Shown in pieces: positions 10,561 through 22,099 of a DNA stretch of 64,000 bases (position 1 is its first letter; the number at the start of each line of letters is the position of its first letter). The position numbers and the translations under genes were made by a program. A model generated the notes under the pieces. That model searched no databases and had not been told where the DNA came from. It worked only from the letters and a program-made list of their open reading frames with translations. The stretch spans positions 41,534,450 through 41,598,449 of the forward strand of contig CM068545.1 in NCBI GenBank assembly GCA_035048495.1, given 5' to 3'. Source of the stretch: Euptelea pleiosperma (Eukaryota; Streptophyta; Magnoliopsida; Ranunculales; Eupteleaceae).

Positions 10561-12200
10561 TAGTCATTTGTAGGTTTAGGCATTTAAGACTTAGAACTGA
10601 AATCCATTTTGGGACTTCGACGTCCAAATCAGGCAAACGAGGTCGGAATCTCCCAAAACTTCTTCAAACACTTCAAACGTATTGAAACAAATGTGTTGGA
10701 AGAGACAGGGTCAAATTCTGAGGTCGGGTTAGAAAATTATAGTCATTTTGTAGGTTTAGGCATTTAAGACTTAGAACTAAAATCCATTTTTGGACTTCGA
10801 CGCCCCATTCAGGCAAACGAGGTCGGAATCTCTCGAAACTTCTTCCAACACTTCAAACGTATTTAAACAAATGTGTCGAAAGAGACGGGGTCAAATTCCG
10901 AGGTCGGGTTAGAAAATTATAGTCATTTGTAGGTTTAGGCATTTAAGACTTAGAACTGAAATCCATTTTGGGACTTCGACGCCCAAATCGGGCAAACAAG
11001 GTCGGAATCTCCCGAAACTTCTTCAAACATTTCAAACGTATTGAAACAAATGTGTTGGAAGAGACGGGGTCAAATTCTGAGGTCGGGTTAAAAAATTATA
11101 GTCATTTTGTAGGTTTAGGCATTTAAGACTTAGAACTAAAATCCATTTTGGGACTTCGACGCCCCAATCAGGCAAACGAGGTCGGAATCTCCCGAAACTT
11201 CTTCCACCACTTCAAACGTATTTAAATAAATGTGTTGGAAGAGACGGGGTCAAATTCCGAGGTCGGGTTAGAAAATTATAGTCATTTGTAGGTTTAGGCA
11301 TTTAAGACATAGAACTAAAATCCATTTTGGGACTTCGACGCCCAAATCGGGCAAACAAAGTCGGAATCTCTCAAAACTTCTTCAAACACTTCAAACGTAT
11401 TGAAACAAATGTGTTGGAAGGGACGGGGTCAAATTTCGAGGTCGGATTAGAAAATTATAGTCATTTGTAGGTTTAGGCATTTAAGACTTAGAATTGAAAT
11501 CTATTTTGGGACTTCGACGCCCAAATCGGGCAAACGAGGTCAGAATCTCCCAAAACTTCTTCCAACACTTCAAACGTATTGAAACAAATGTGTTGGAAGA
11601 GACGGGGTCAAATTTCGAGGTCGGGTTAGAAAATTATAGTCATTTTGTAGGTTTAGGCATTTAAGACTTAGAACTGAAATCCATTTTGGGATTTCGACGC
11701 CCAAATCGGGCAAACGAGGTCGGAATCTCCTGAAACTTCTTCTAACACTTCAAACGTATTGAAACAAATGTGTTGGAAGAGACGGGGTTAAATGCCGAGG
11801 TCGGGTTAGAAAATTATAGTCATTTGTAGGTTTAGGCATTTAAGACTTAGAACTGAAATTCATTTTGGGACTTCGACGCCCAAATCGGGCAAACGAGGTC
11901 GGAATCTCCCAAAACTTCTTCCAACACTTCAAATGTGTTGGAAGAGAAGGGTTCAAATTCCGAGGTCAGGTTAAAAAATTATAGTCATTTGTAGGTTTAG
12001 GCATTTAAGACTTAGAACGAAAATCCATTTCGGGACTTCGATGCCTAAATCGGGCAAACGAGGTCAGAATCTCCCGAAACTTCTTCCAACACTTCAAATG
12101 TGTTGGAAGAGACGAGGTCAAATTTTGACTTTCGATTGGGAGATTGTAGTCACTTGTAAGTTTAGACATGTAAAACTTAAAAGTAAAGTCTATTTCGAGT
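10561..12200 (+). repeat. ~180-bp tandem satellite within the CACTA element
   Basis: Units start with TAGTCATTTGTAGGTTTAGG-like sequence at 10561, 10740, 10920, 11099, 11279, 11458, 11637, 11817, 11982 and 12147. Spacings are 179-180 bases, then 165 for the last two, which lack about 15 bases. There are nine full units and a decayed partial tenth. The first five alternate between two types: CATTTG with ATTGAAAC, and CATTTTG with ATTTAAA. This is a dimeric higher-order pattern. Confidence 0.95.
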
Positions 12201-12523
12201 TTTTAACGATATATTTATTTTATTATAACTTATAACATATTTTATTTTAATAATTTTTTTTTTGCAGGACCCGGGTGATTATTGATCTGATGCAGACCCA
12301 GTAGATGTTTGAGCCTTGGACTTTTTTATTTCATTTATTGATGTTTCTGAACAAACGATATTGTATTAATTAATTTTTGAGTTTAATGAACAAATTTTTT
12401 TTATTTTTGCTTATTTGGTTTAGTTAGTATTATAGTAATCAAAATGCTACAGGTTTACAGGTGGTATAGGGACCAGGTGGGAAAAAAAAAATTCAAATAG
12501 TAAATCAATATTAGCTGCGAGTG

Positions 12524-12991
12524 ACCGCCGCTAAATGAAGTATTAGCGGCGGTCACTGACCGCCGCTAAAAGTATGTAATAGCAGCAGCCAGAGTTTGAC
12601 CGCCACTAAAAGGAGGCATTAGCAGCGGTCAGTCCTGCCACTAATACTCAGTTTTAGCGGCGGTTCTAGTCTGACCGCCGCTAATACACACTTTCAGCGG
12701 CAGCCAGTATCTGGCCGCCGCTAATACTTCTTTTAGCGGCGGTCAGTGATCGCCGCTAGTACTAATAATCCCGCCTCTAATATTGTTTTCCACAACGAAT
12801 GCTCTGTCGCTGGTGTGGTACTTTTTAGCGGCGGTCAATTTTCACCTGGCCGCCGCTATAAGTTTCAGCGACTAGGGTATCAGCGGCGGTCGCCGACCGC
12901 CGCCGTGGTCACCACTGAAAGTTTTAGCGGCGGTTTTTTTGACTTTTACCGGCGATCTCAACCGCCGCTAATACCCTATTTTCCTGTAGTG
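12524..12991 (-). repeat. CACTA 3' terminal and subterminal repeats
   Basis: More than a dozen GCGGCGGTC / GACCGCCGC motifs alternate in both orientations and can pair locally into many short hairpins. They end in the inverted CACTA terminus at 12978-12991. Confidence 0.9.
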
Positions 12992-14211
12992 TTATGTGTC
13001 TTGCTTCTACTTTCTTCTCAAGGAGGGACCTATTTCATAGATAATTACCAATTTTGTCCATCTAGCACGAATCGCCCCCAGTGTTAACAGGCGTTACGTG
13101 TAGCTCTTTTGGCTTCTGTATGCTAGGAGACTACTGGAAATTGACCATAATGAGTCTTGACTCTGTGCCTGCTAGCATGGATGCTAGGTAAGCCAATAAA
13201 TCTGAATGTCTGTTCTCCAGTCTTGGAAGCTAGTGAAATTTTAAGCTGGCAAACTACTATTGAGGTGCATTTTGGGTTGTCCCAAACTGGGAGCGGTGAT
13301 GTTGTAAGTAGGTGGTTGTGCGGTTGTTGGTCTTAGGTAGTTCTCTTGTCGGGTGATCATTGAGAGAAGGAAGATTGATATCTTTCCAGACTTCTTCCAT
13401 GGTTTTTCTTCTAAGGGTTTGGGGAAATGGTCTTCCCGTTATCGGGTGTCTTTTCTGAGGTTCTCAGGGTATGGGTAGTCTCTTCCAGTCCATTCAATTA
13501 TTAACGGGAGGCTAGTTTAATTCACGGTGCTTCCAGTACATCATTCCCTAAGTCTGGTCCCTCAGTCTGTCACACTGAGGGATTAGGGAATGTCCAAAGT
13601 GCATCCAACAGTTTCAATAATGCTAATCGGATTCATCCTCTCCTCAAACAATCTCAAAAGGAGTGTGATTCGATTAGTCCTTAATTAAACTTTGGTTCCA
13701 ATTAACCATTCTTTATCTTTTCATAGTGTTTAATCAGGGGAGAGGATCTCTCGGCCTCAATAACATTCATATGCCAGATTCTTAGTTGTTTTCCTACCCT
13801 GAATGGAATCCATCAGACCCATAAAGGATAGGCTTGTTCCTTTGCCTCAGTCCACTCCCCTTAAGACAGGGAGTGTGTCATTCAATCCTCAATCATGTAG
13901 TAACCCGGTATAGAGTCCTTAGAAGAGGAACATCTATCCGATATGGTGCAATGGGGATTACCTTTAAATAGGATTGCTCAGAAAATCTGAACTTGAGATT
14001 CTATATTTCTTCAATAAACCACTTACAAACTTAAGGAAAACACTAAGTCAAATTCTAGATGAATTTCAAAATAGTATAAGCCTGATTGGAAAATTAAAGA
14101 TCAGATCCCTTTTTCTGTCCCTAAAGTCCTCTACTTATAGAGTTCTGGGAAGGGGTCTGCACATGTCGCAGACTCACTTTTATAAGGAAAAAATACTCGA
14201 ATTAAGGACAG
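12992..14211. other. Unassigned region between CACTA and Tat LTR
   Basis: No gene is recognised. A long imperfect hairpin lies at 13542-13592 (arms CATTCCCTAA and TCCCTCAGT with their complements). On the - strand a CTATAAGTAGAGGACTT segment (about 14135) followed by GGGATCTGATC resembles the TATA and downstream region of the adjacent Tat LTR. This may be a diverged piece of a related LTR. Confidence 0.4.
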
Positions 14212-14792
14212 TGGGAGAAAAATATCTGATCTAACCCACACAATCTTCGAGGTCAGATGATTCGTATCTTGATGATGATCGGACGACTCTGGTGCTTCAA
14301 GATGAAAACTACTTTCTCCTCCGCGAAGGATAAGATGATCTCCAGATAGGATGTGGTCGTACCTGTTGACAATACTCCGACGCTCAAGTCAGTTTAGGAT
14401 TTGTAATAGGGTTTAGGAAAATAGTAAAATGATTAAGAGTTTAGGCTATCTGGATCTGGAGAGCAAGATCCTTTTCTCAGTCCTGAGGGTCTTGTATTTA
14501 TATCCTTCGAACTGGTGTGACTCACCTTCCACGTGTCTAGTTGTCATCAATCAGTTATGATCTAGAAAGATTCTGTTATGAAACAGAATCTTCTTGTTAG
14601 ATCTCAACTTCTCTTATTCGGTTATATCTGAAATGACTGAAGTGGCACTGAGGTGGCATCCTTCGTGTCAGATATTTGAATAAGAAGATGTCGAAACTAT
14701 GATAATTCAACTAGCTACCATGTGGCCAACATTCATTGGTTAGGAAAGTAACTGTGTTTAGAATACTTACCTTGTTCGCAGGAACGTGTATA

Positions 14793-15275
14793 TTTGTCGG
14801 GATGAAATGAAGATCGATCTCATCAAATAAGTCATTTTGACCTTGTCGGGATGAGATGAAATTCGATCCCATCAAGTAAGTCAGCTAACCTTGTCGGGAT
14901 GTATGCATCCAATAAGTCTTCCGACCTTGTCGGGATAAGATGAAATTTGATCCTGTCAAGTAAGTTAGTTGACTATATTAGGGTGTGTACATTCAATAAG
15001 TCCTTTGACCTCGTCGGGATGTATACATCCAATAAGTCTTTTGACCTTGTCGGGATAAGATAAAAATTGATCCCGTCAAGTAAGTCAGTTGACTTTATTG
15101 GGATGTGTATATCTAAGAAGTCATTTGACTTTGTCGGGATGTATGCATCCTACAAGTCATCTGACCTTGTCGGGAGGAGGTGAAAATTGATCCCGTCAAG
15201 TAAGTCATCTGCCCTTGTCGGGATGAGGTGAAAATTGATCCTATCAAGTAAGTCATCTGCCCTTGTCGGGGTGAG
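14793..15275. repeat. Subrepeats in the Tat A LTR
   Basis: About ten irregular units of about 37 and 50 bases are built on CTTGTCGGGATG, then a variable part, then CAAGTAAGTCA. They lie upstream of the LTR TATA box in - orientation, so they are U3 subrepeats. The repetitive frames on the - strand here are translations of the array. Confidence 0.88.
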
Positions 15276-15502
15276 TATAGTATGTTGACAATCACTCCTG
15301 TTGAGGACGATATCCAAATCATGTAGGCCGCTGGACCTTGTCGGGTTGCGTTGAATATCAATCCCATCAAGAGGATCAATGATTAATATGTTGGGCAAGA
15401 TTGAATGCTTCCCAACACATTAAAGGTCGAAGCGTTAATACGTTCTGTTAATATTCTATCTCTTGATGCTCCATTCTAATCATTCTATCCTAACACGTGG
15501 CG

Positions 15503-17445
15503 TGATAGTAGGGTTTTTCCGCGTCGTTGGTTACGGAAACCCTGGCTTCAACACATTTGTATCTTTTCCGATTTAATTCCTGCAAAATATGCAATTTGTA
15601 TAGGGATTCGTGTCGGATGTCGATCTGCACTCGGGATTAGTTCGCGCAAGTTAGAACATAAAATAACGAAAAATTGCTAGAAGAATGGAGGGGTGAGGAT
15701 GGTGATAAATGTTTGACTTTTAAACCTGCTTGGTGCTTTTAGAGAGATAAATTGCTACAACTAACAAGAGAATAGAAAAGACGAAACAACTATTGAAACA
15801 TTTCAGAATAATTCTTTTATTGATAAAAACAAAGCAATCTCTTACACTTTATGAAATTAAAAGCTACTTTAAAATAAATAAAGAAATCTAGATCTAGATA
15901 GAGAAAAATGAGAAAGAGAGAAAAAAAAAAGTATTATAGAAACTTAGATATAAAAAGTAAAAGAGAGGAAAGTAGAGAGAGGAGAGAGAAAAGAAGCGAA
16001 TTAGAGAGAGAAAGTATGAGGGAGAGAATGAACTAGAGAGAGAAAGTGATTCTAGAGAGAGAAACTTATACCATATCACTTATCAAGAGGAGGATGGCCG
16101 GAGGAGTAGAGAGCATCGATCGAGGTGGTGGCGATTCTGACAAAGAGGAGGAGGAGATTTGCTTGCTGGCCGGTGAAGGCCATGGAGTGCTCCACATATA
16201 TCAACAGGCAGATGGGTTGCAAAAGGATGGAAAGGATGCTACTGCTAGTAGCGTTAATGGAGGTGCACACCTATGAGGGAGTCCTTCGGTGGTGGCTCAA
16301 ATGGCGAGGATGGTGGATTGAGGAGCAGTAGATCTGTTAGGAGCAACTGTAGGCTATTAATGGTAGCGTGGATACTGACCTTACAGGTTGCAGGTCCGAC
16401 AGAGGAGTGCCCGGAGAAGGAATAGAACGGCCTGCAACTTTGTTTTGCAGGCCAGCAGGTATGCTGGTTGAGATCGTGATAGCACAGAGAGAGTTGCAGA
16501 CCAAAGATGAGGCTGGAGAGGTGGAAAAGGAAGACCAGTTCGTGAGGACGGTGATGCACTTGTGGTGCTGCTAAAATAGTTGTAGGTGAGATGGAGGGTG
16601 GAGTTGCGTGTAGAGATGCTGGCCAATGAGCAAGCCGTGAAGAAGATCACGGGGTGGTGAAGAAGAGTTTCTGCAGACCGTGGGGTCTACTTGAGTTGCC
16701 GGCTTGAACCAGCACGTGGTTGAACGTCTTCACGATGGAGGACATCAACTACATATGCTGTAGCTGCATGTGGCAGCAAGGTTGAATGGGGAGGAGCCCA
16801 GACAAATCGGATTGATGAAGAATGGAAGAGAAGATGGTTTCAAGGCGCTTGGGGTCCCGGAGTTGCAGGTTCAGAGGTCACCGGTTTTAATGGTGATGGC
16901 CGGAGGTGAGAGAGAGAAATAGGTGGCGGTTGCTGTGGTTCTGTCCATTTGCTAGAGGTGGGGGGTTTGTAGGTAGAGGTTTCCACACGCACAAGCGGAG
17001 ATGTGTTGCAGGCGGTGCAAACAGGCGGAGGTGGAGAGAAAGGCCGGTGGTTGCAGCCGGTTCAGAACGTTGCAGCGCTGAACTCCGGCCGGCGAGAAGA
17101 GCAGCAGGATCTTGCTGTTTTGGAGGGGCTTCACGTCTTGAAGAGCTGTGAAATAGAAGGCCGGAAAGAAGAGCAGTAGTATGAGCTTGCTGTTTTGGCC
17201 AACAAGATGAGAAGGGCCGCCAAGTGATGTGCCGTAGTTGCAAGTTTAAAGAAGAAGAAGAAGAAGAAGATGAAGAATAGAAAGAAGAAAAAGAAGGAAA
17301 AGAATGAGATGAAAATGTGGGGAAGGGTTTTTGGGAGAGAAAAGAGAAGAAAGGAGGGGGATTAGGGTTCCAAAGAACCCTTCTCCTTCCCCTTTTAAAG
17401 CTCCCTAGTTTCCATTAATGGAAATTAGGGAATTTTTTTAAATAA

Positions 17446-17487
<42 letters not shown>

Positions 17488-18471
17488 GTAAAACACTACT
17501 TTTCTTTGGGGAATGTCCCCATTTAGTGGACCCCCCATTTTTTAAAATTTAATTAAAATTATTTTGAAATTCACGGGGTCTACTAACTGGTCGGACAGCG
17601 GGTCGATGATGATGGGCCCGGCTACTGGCCCACATGGATTGATGATGTCCATCGTCTCACAAGATGATGTGACAGATAGTCTGATGGCGATCGGATGGAT
17701 GGTGACTTGATTGGGACCCAGATTGGTAGATCAACGGATCTAGAGAGATCCAACGGATCTAGAGAGATCCAACGGTCCGATTGAAGATCCAACGGTCCGA
17801 TGGAAGATCCAACGGTCAGAAAGCTAAGGGAGATGAGATAGAGCCGATGGGCAGGAGTTTTGGGGTTAGGTCAGTAGATTCGAGGACCGAGAGATGAAGA
17901 GAGAGAAAGAATAAGGAGAGATGAGAGAGAAAGTATCAGAAAATGGAGATAAAAGTATTGGCAGAGGGTCTGGAACCCTGGTCTTCACTGTGACCATCCT
18001 CACACTTCTCCAGTAGAGTAGACTATCATTCCTTGCTGACTCATGTGGCTTTAAACGCTTTGGTCGGTCTCTTGGTCATTGGCTCTCCTTCGTTCTTTGG
18101 GCCGACTTTTTGGTCCTCTTATTCAGCCCATATTTGGCCCATATCTTCTAGTCATAGCATGTGGGCTCTTTAAGCTTTGATAATGGGCTTTCCTGATCGA
18201 TGTGGGCTCGCAAGTCTCAAGAATTGTCCCATCGGGGTTTCCTGCGACAGAAGAAGCGCGTAATGAGACTTTATCAGAACAACTCAATGTCTAGACTTCC
18301 AAAAATGTGTTTAATGCATGCAAATATACCATTTTATCCAAAAAAGTGTGTTCTACGCAATAAAAGAGACTCTTACATAGAAAAGTAGATAAATAGAGCA
18401 TTTTAACGTAAGAGAGTGTGAAAACGCTTAGAAGATAACAATGGAAAATACGTACTTTTAAGCGAATATCA
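15503..18471 (-). mobile_element. Solo Athila-family LTR inserted in the Tat A LTR
   Basis: The LTR is complete: on the - strand it starts TGATATTCGCTT at 18471 and ends at 15503 with CTACTATCA. It is flanked by identical 5-bp repeats TGGCG (15498-15502 and 18472-18476). There is no internal region, so it is a solo LTR, the usual product of LTR-LTR recombination. It contains a TTTAAAAG TATA-like site (17392-17399), the palindrome TTTCCATTAATGGAAA (17409-17424), a TA dinucleotide run (about 17453-17476), ~20-bp GATCCAACGG repeats (17730-17820), and a tRNA-like segment at 17964-18032. It is closest in structure to the solo LTR at 32342. The frames inside are not genes. Confidence 0.95.
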
Positions 18472-18652
18472 TGGCGCTACCTATTAATGGAAGTCATGTG
18501 ACAGTGATGGGGCGGTTTATGACTTCTGATGATTCCTTTGGCACATTCACTCTCGCGTGCTAGTTGCACCCTGTGTCATCCTTCCATGGTCCACACGTGT
18601 CATGCTAGTGACACGTGTCATTATTTTACTTGCTGAAAATATGGCACCCACA

Positions 18653-18667
18653 TCGCCCCCCTTTTTG
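18653..18667 (-). promoter_or_regulatory. Polypurine tract of Tat A
   Basis: On the - strand CAAAAAGGGGGGCGA directly precedes the LTR start TGTGGGTGCCA. It serves as the plus-strand primer in LTR retrotransposons. This position defines the LTR edge. Confidence 0.75.
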
Positions 18668-18926
18668 AGAAGATCGAGAAGCTACCGTCGTATCTTCTAA
18701 AAAGGATCCTGACCGTTCGTGACCAACTGCAGCTTTCTGGCCGTTGGATCTTCTGTTAATCATTCAACCGTCTTCCTTCTCATTTAATACTACGCCTACC
18801 ATTGCTGTATCCATGGGACGTGTCCGTACTGGCGTGCTGCCCAACGTAGGGTCGTCTAATGGAATGATTGATGGGTACAATACTCGAAGAGGCAGGTTAC
18901 CAAACCGTCGAACGACAGCTTTTGAA

Positions 18927-18997
18927 TTTTGGCGCCAAGGAATTGATATCTCCAGATTGTCAGTTTGCTAATTTTAGATCCTTCATCTATAAAAAGC
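18927..18997 (+). promoter_or_regulatory. Putative promoter of the antisense aORF
   Basis: CTATAAAAAGC (about 18988-18998) is a good TATA box about 180 bases upstream of the aORF ATG. A palindromic TTTTGGCGCCAA (from 18927), matching the E2F consensus TTTSSCGC, lies about 50 bases upstream of it. The site faces away from the gag-pol direction. Its function is inferred only. Confidence 0.5.
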
Positions 18998-19173
18998 TCA
19001 TTCCACCTCATTTATTCATTTTCTTCTCTCGATCGGTGCTCTGTAGCAGTTCAAGTTTCAACCCCAAGCTGTTCTTCATCTCTACTCTCCTCGCCTGCTG
19101 TGACCGTAAACGGTATTCTTCTTTTACTTATCATCTTTCTTCTTCTACTCTCCTTCCTTTTCTATTTGCTTCG

Positions 19174-21630
19174 ATGGCGAGGGGTAGAGTAGTTCTTGAA
19201 GATACCGAGGAAATGGTTCCCAGAGAACCAGTAGAAACTAACATTCCTGAAGAGGAAGAAATGTCCTCTGATTCATTAGATCGTGCCATAGATACGTATT
19301 GGGAGGAACCGGTAGTTTCTCAGGAGGTCGTTAGGGTTCCCACCCACTGAAATGACCCGTACATAATGGGTCTGAGAAGGGAATTTGCTATTCCTTCCTC
19401 CGTTTTCATCAAACTTGGTTCTCATTATGGGGAAAAGACCAACCCTGGTGAAATCAGCATCACTCGGCTTCAACTGAAGTTCGGGTTAACTCTCCCTCTG
19501 ACCCCTCTGGTGAGGGAGGTACTATGGTTTTACGATCGGGCTCCCGGCCAGATGCACGGAAACTTCTGGCATCTGATGACTAGGGTAGAGTATTTTAACT
19601 CTACAAACAAATACCAAATCGGTCTCTCTGAGATCGATTACCTGTATGCCTTGAGGAGGTGTCTGGACTCTTTCAATACGGACTTGTTCTGGTCCGTGGC
19701 CACTCGAAAGAAAGAACAAAAGATTGTCAAGAGCCTGCCTGACAGTCATAAGGGATGGCACTCTGATCCTCTGCTGGTGACGGGATCTTGGAAATTGGAC
19801 AAACGTGCAGAGGGGGGCTCCAACAGCCATAGAGTCCGCACAAACTTTAATCTGTCGGGTAAGCTCCTTTTTGTGTCTCGTCGATCTCCTTTAGACTGAT
19901 CTAATCAATTTACTGACCCGTCGTCTTTCTTCTCTGCTATAGACTATGTCAGACGTCCTTGGAGATATCCTCAGGATATAAAAGACAGAGTCAAATATAT
20001 TCTGAGGAAAATCTCCAAGGTCGTGAAGCAATGGTCCCTGGTGGGATTAATAAATAATAATAGAGGGTCTTCAGCTGTTGGTGCTGCCGTCCCACCTGAT
20101 CAACGGATAGCTGGCCCTGATTATTCCCATAAACGTCCTGCTCTCGGGATCACGATTGGAGAAGCCCCGTCCCGGGAAGGTGTAGACATAAGCCCCAAGG
20201 CCCCTTTAGTAAAAAGACCTCATCAAACTGGGAGGGCTCCCGACCGTGTAGTCATGTCGGGCGTGCTCCTTACCCAGTAGCAGAATTTTTTAGGCATCCT
20301 GATGGTCGTCAGGAACCTTTGAATGATTTTGCTCGGGAACTCATTCAGATGGAAGAGGCAGAGGTATCTTTCGTCATGCCCGAGATACTCATTTCATATT
20401 CTTTTAGATGGACTAACCTACTCTTTCCTTTGTAGATGGAGGGTAGAATGGCCGAAATGAGGAAGGTCACTTTCGCTGCCCCGACTCTAGGCACCAAGGA
20501 AGAAAAGAAGACTGGTTAAGGGATTAGCACCCGAGCTAGAAGCAGCTTCTACTCGGGATAGGACGGTGACTGCTACGGCCAATCTGGCAGGTGGCCCTTC
20601 AATGACTTAACCTTCTGAAGCCCCAGTTTCTCTTTCAGTAGCCACCGTACCTACTGCTTCTCCCTCGATCACCATAACGAGGTCTCCACCTGGATTCCAA
20701 CCTTCCCCAATGCTCCAACAGACATCTACCCCTCCATCAACCTCTCATCCAACAAACGTTGTCGGGCCCAGTCATTCAGTAGGTGAGTATATTCATTCTC
20801 CTTCATTCTCGTCTTGTACGGTATTTGACTTAATTGACACATGGGTTACACAAAAAGAATTGTGGCGCCAAGGTAACCCCCTTGTAGGTCTACGGGATTT
20901 CAATGGTGAGGAGCCGTATATCATGAATGCATGCTGCCTGCCTAATGGGAAGCCCATTTCAGAGTAAAGCTCCATAGCTGATGCCAGGGTGGCTACGAGC
21001 CTGATCGAATAGATCTGTCTCTCCCGGGACAGATTACGTTATATTGACATGCCTTCCTCGAAGGTGCCATGTGAAGTTCTTAGCCGTTCTCTTCTGGAGG
21101 TAACTATTCCCAGGATATCTCTTCTTCCGAACTCATAATTCACAGTCTAACACTTCCTTCTTTTTGCAGAGCATCCACGCTTACGTAGGTTTGAGGGATT
21201 GAGGGATTACCTCAATGACCTCCTCCAAAACTACACCGCCCTTGTCGAGAAATCAAGTGTGTCTGAAGTTGCACTCAAACTAGCCGAGGAGCAAGTTCAA
21301 GTTGCCAACCTACCTGTTGAAGTCTCCAAGACTAAGGCTAAGATGGAGAAAAAGGTGGCTATTGAAGCCCTTGCCTCAAAGAAGGAAGCTGAAGATGACT
21401 TGATGAAGGTCAATGCGGAGTATGCCCAATTCAAGAAGAGAGCTAGCCGCCTACAAGAGGATTTGGAGAAGATAACTGTTGAAAGGGATGAAACAAAGCA
21501 AGCATCCGACGCCCTCCAACAGGAATCTTATGACAAAGGATTCCGAGATCGTTGCGCCAAGTGTGAAGCCATGATGGAAGAGGAGAAGGAGATGGAGATC
21601 CAATTCAAGGCGAGGCTTTGCCTGAACTAG
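19174..21630 (+). pseudogene. Antisense extra ORF (aORF) of Tat A, intron-containing, gypsy-type transposon domain plus coiled coil
   Basis: The ATG at 19174 opens an acidic N-terminus, closed by one in-frame TGA at 19348. The same frame continues to 19858 with a domain containing LTLPLTPLVREVLWFYDRAPGQ-like sequence, resembling the Pfam 'putative gypsy type transposon' family (PF04195, from memory). Splice signals fit: intron 1 at 19859-19942 (GTAAGC...CTATAG) restores the frame into YVRRPWRYP and onward to 20280. Likely introns also lie at 20364-20435 and 21100-21169. The last frame (21199-21630) is a Lys/Glu-rich coiled coil. AATAAA lies at 21904. Further breaks occur at the 20278 stop and around 20515-20610. 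Extra ORFs opposite to gag-pol are reported in Tat elements; their role is unknown. Confidence 0.72.
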
Positions 21631-22099
21631 TTACCGGGATGAATATTCCCGAGGATGTCCCGAGAACTTCCTCCAACCATCTAGGTTCCTGAAGTCATTC
21701 AAGATCCTTTTCAGATAGAGACGGTGAACCCAGAAGAAGGTACTGTTGTAAATCCTGTTATTCAGCTGGCTGGCGGGCAGGACATGGTGCCTTCTTCATA
21801 ATCTCTGTATTCTCTGACTGCCCTGTGGGCTTATCTCTTTTTTTTTTGTTTTTTGCCCAAGGGGCCGTCATATGTAGATGCCGCTCTAGGCCATTTAATA
21901 CAATAAAAAATCCTTTTCTCAAGTATGATTTCATAGTTTGCTATCTTTAGTTCATAGCTAAGTTGTTGGGATCTTCATCCCGTCTAGCTGACTTATACAC
22001 TTGAATTTTTAACAAGTTAATAGGCCAAGTTGCTTAAGAAATCAAGACTCCTGGCTAGGTCTGTAAGGTTGTCTGAGAATCAATTTAGGCTATCCCGGC

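Larger units (their letters stand above)
8120..12991. mobile_element. Non-autonomous CACTA (En/Spm-like) transposon
   Basis: The ends are CACTACAAGAAAAT (8120-8133) and its inverted partner reading CACTACAGGAAAAT from 12991 leftward, matching at 13 of 14 bases. Both ends are flanked by the 3-bp duplication TTA (8117-8119 and 12992-12994), which is diagnostic of this superfamily. Subterminal regions are packed with TTTAGCGGCGGT motifs in both orientations. No frame longer than about 110 codons lies inside and none resembles a transposase, so movement would need an autonomous relative. The interior holds a CT-rich leader-like stretch with a splice-donor-like GGTAAGTT near 8561, duplicated blocks (8788-9290, 10311-10552) and a ~180 bp satellite (10561-12200). 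Confidence 0.95.
14212..18652 (-). repeat. 3' LTR of Tat A, interrupted at 15498-18471
   Basis: The right edge is well placed: on the - strand a purine tract AAAAAGGGGGGCGA is followed by TGTGGGTGCCA, the LTR start, at 18652. The LTR continues left to 18472 and, past the solo LTR, from 15502 downward. On the - strand a TATA-like GATATAAATACAAG (about 14490) is followed by CTGACTTGAGCGTCGGAGT (about 14390-14372), a motif I know from Tat LTRs. The left end at 14212 is a guess. Without the insertion and one TSD the LTR would be about 1.47 kb. Confidence 0.62.

Noticed and set aside
10561..12200. Possible CRISPR-like array
   Set aside because: The units are contiguous ~180-bp tandem repeats without spacers, in a plant transposon.
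12746..13087. 113-codon frame across the CACTA right end
   Set aside because: It runs through subterminal repeats and out of the transposon, so it is not a gene.
15113..15398. Repetitive frames reading QGQMTYLTGSIF and similar
   Set aside because: They are translations of the Tat LTR subrepeats in non-coding U3.
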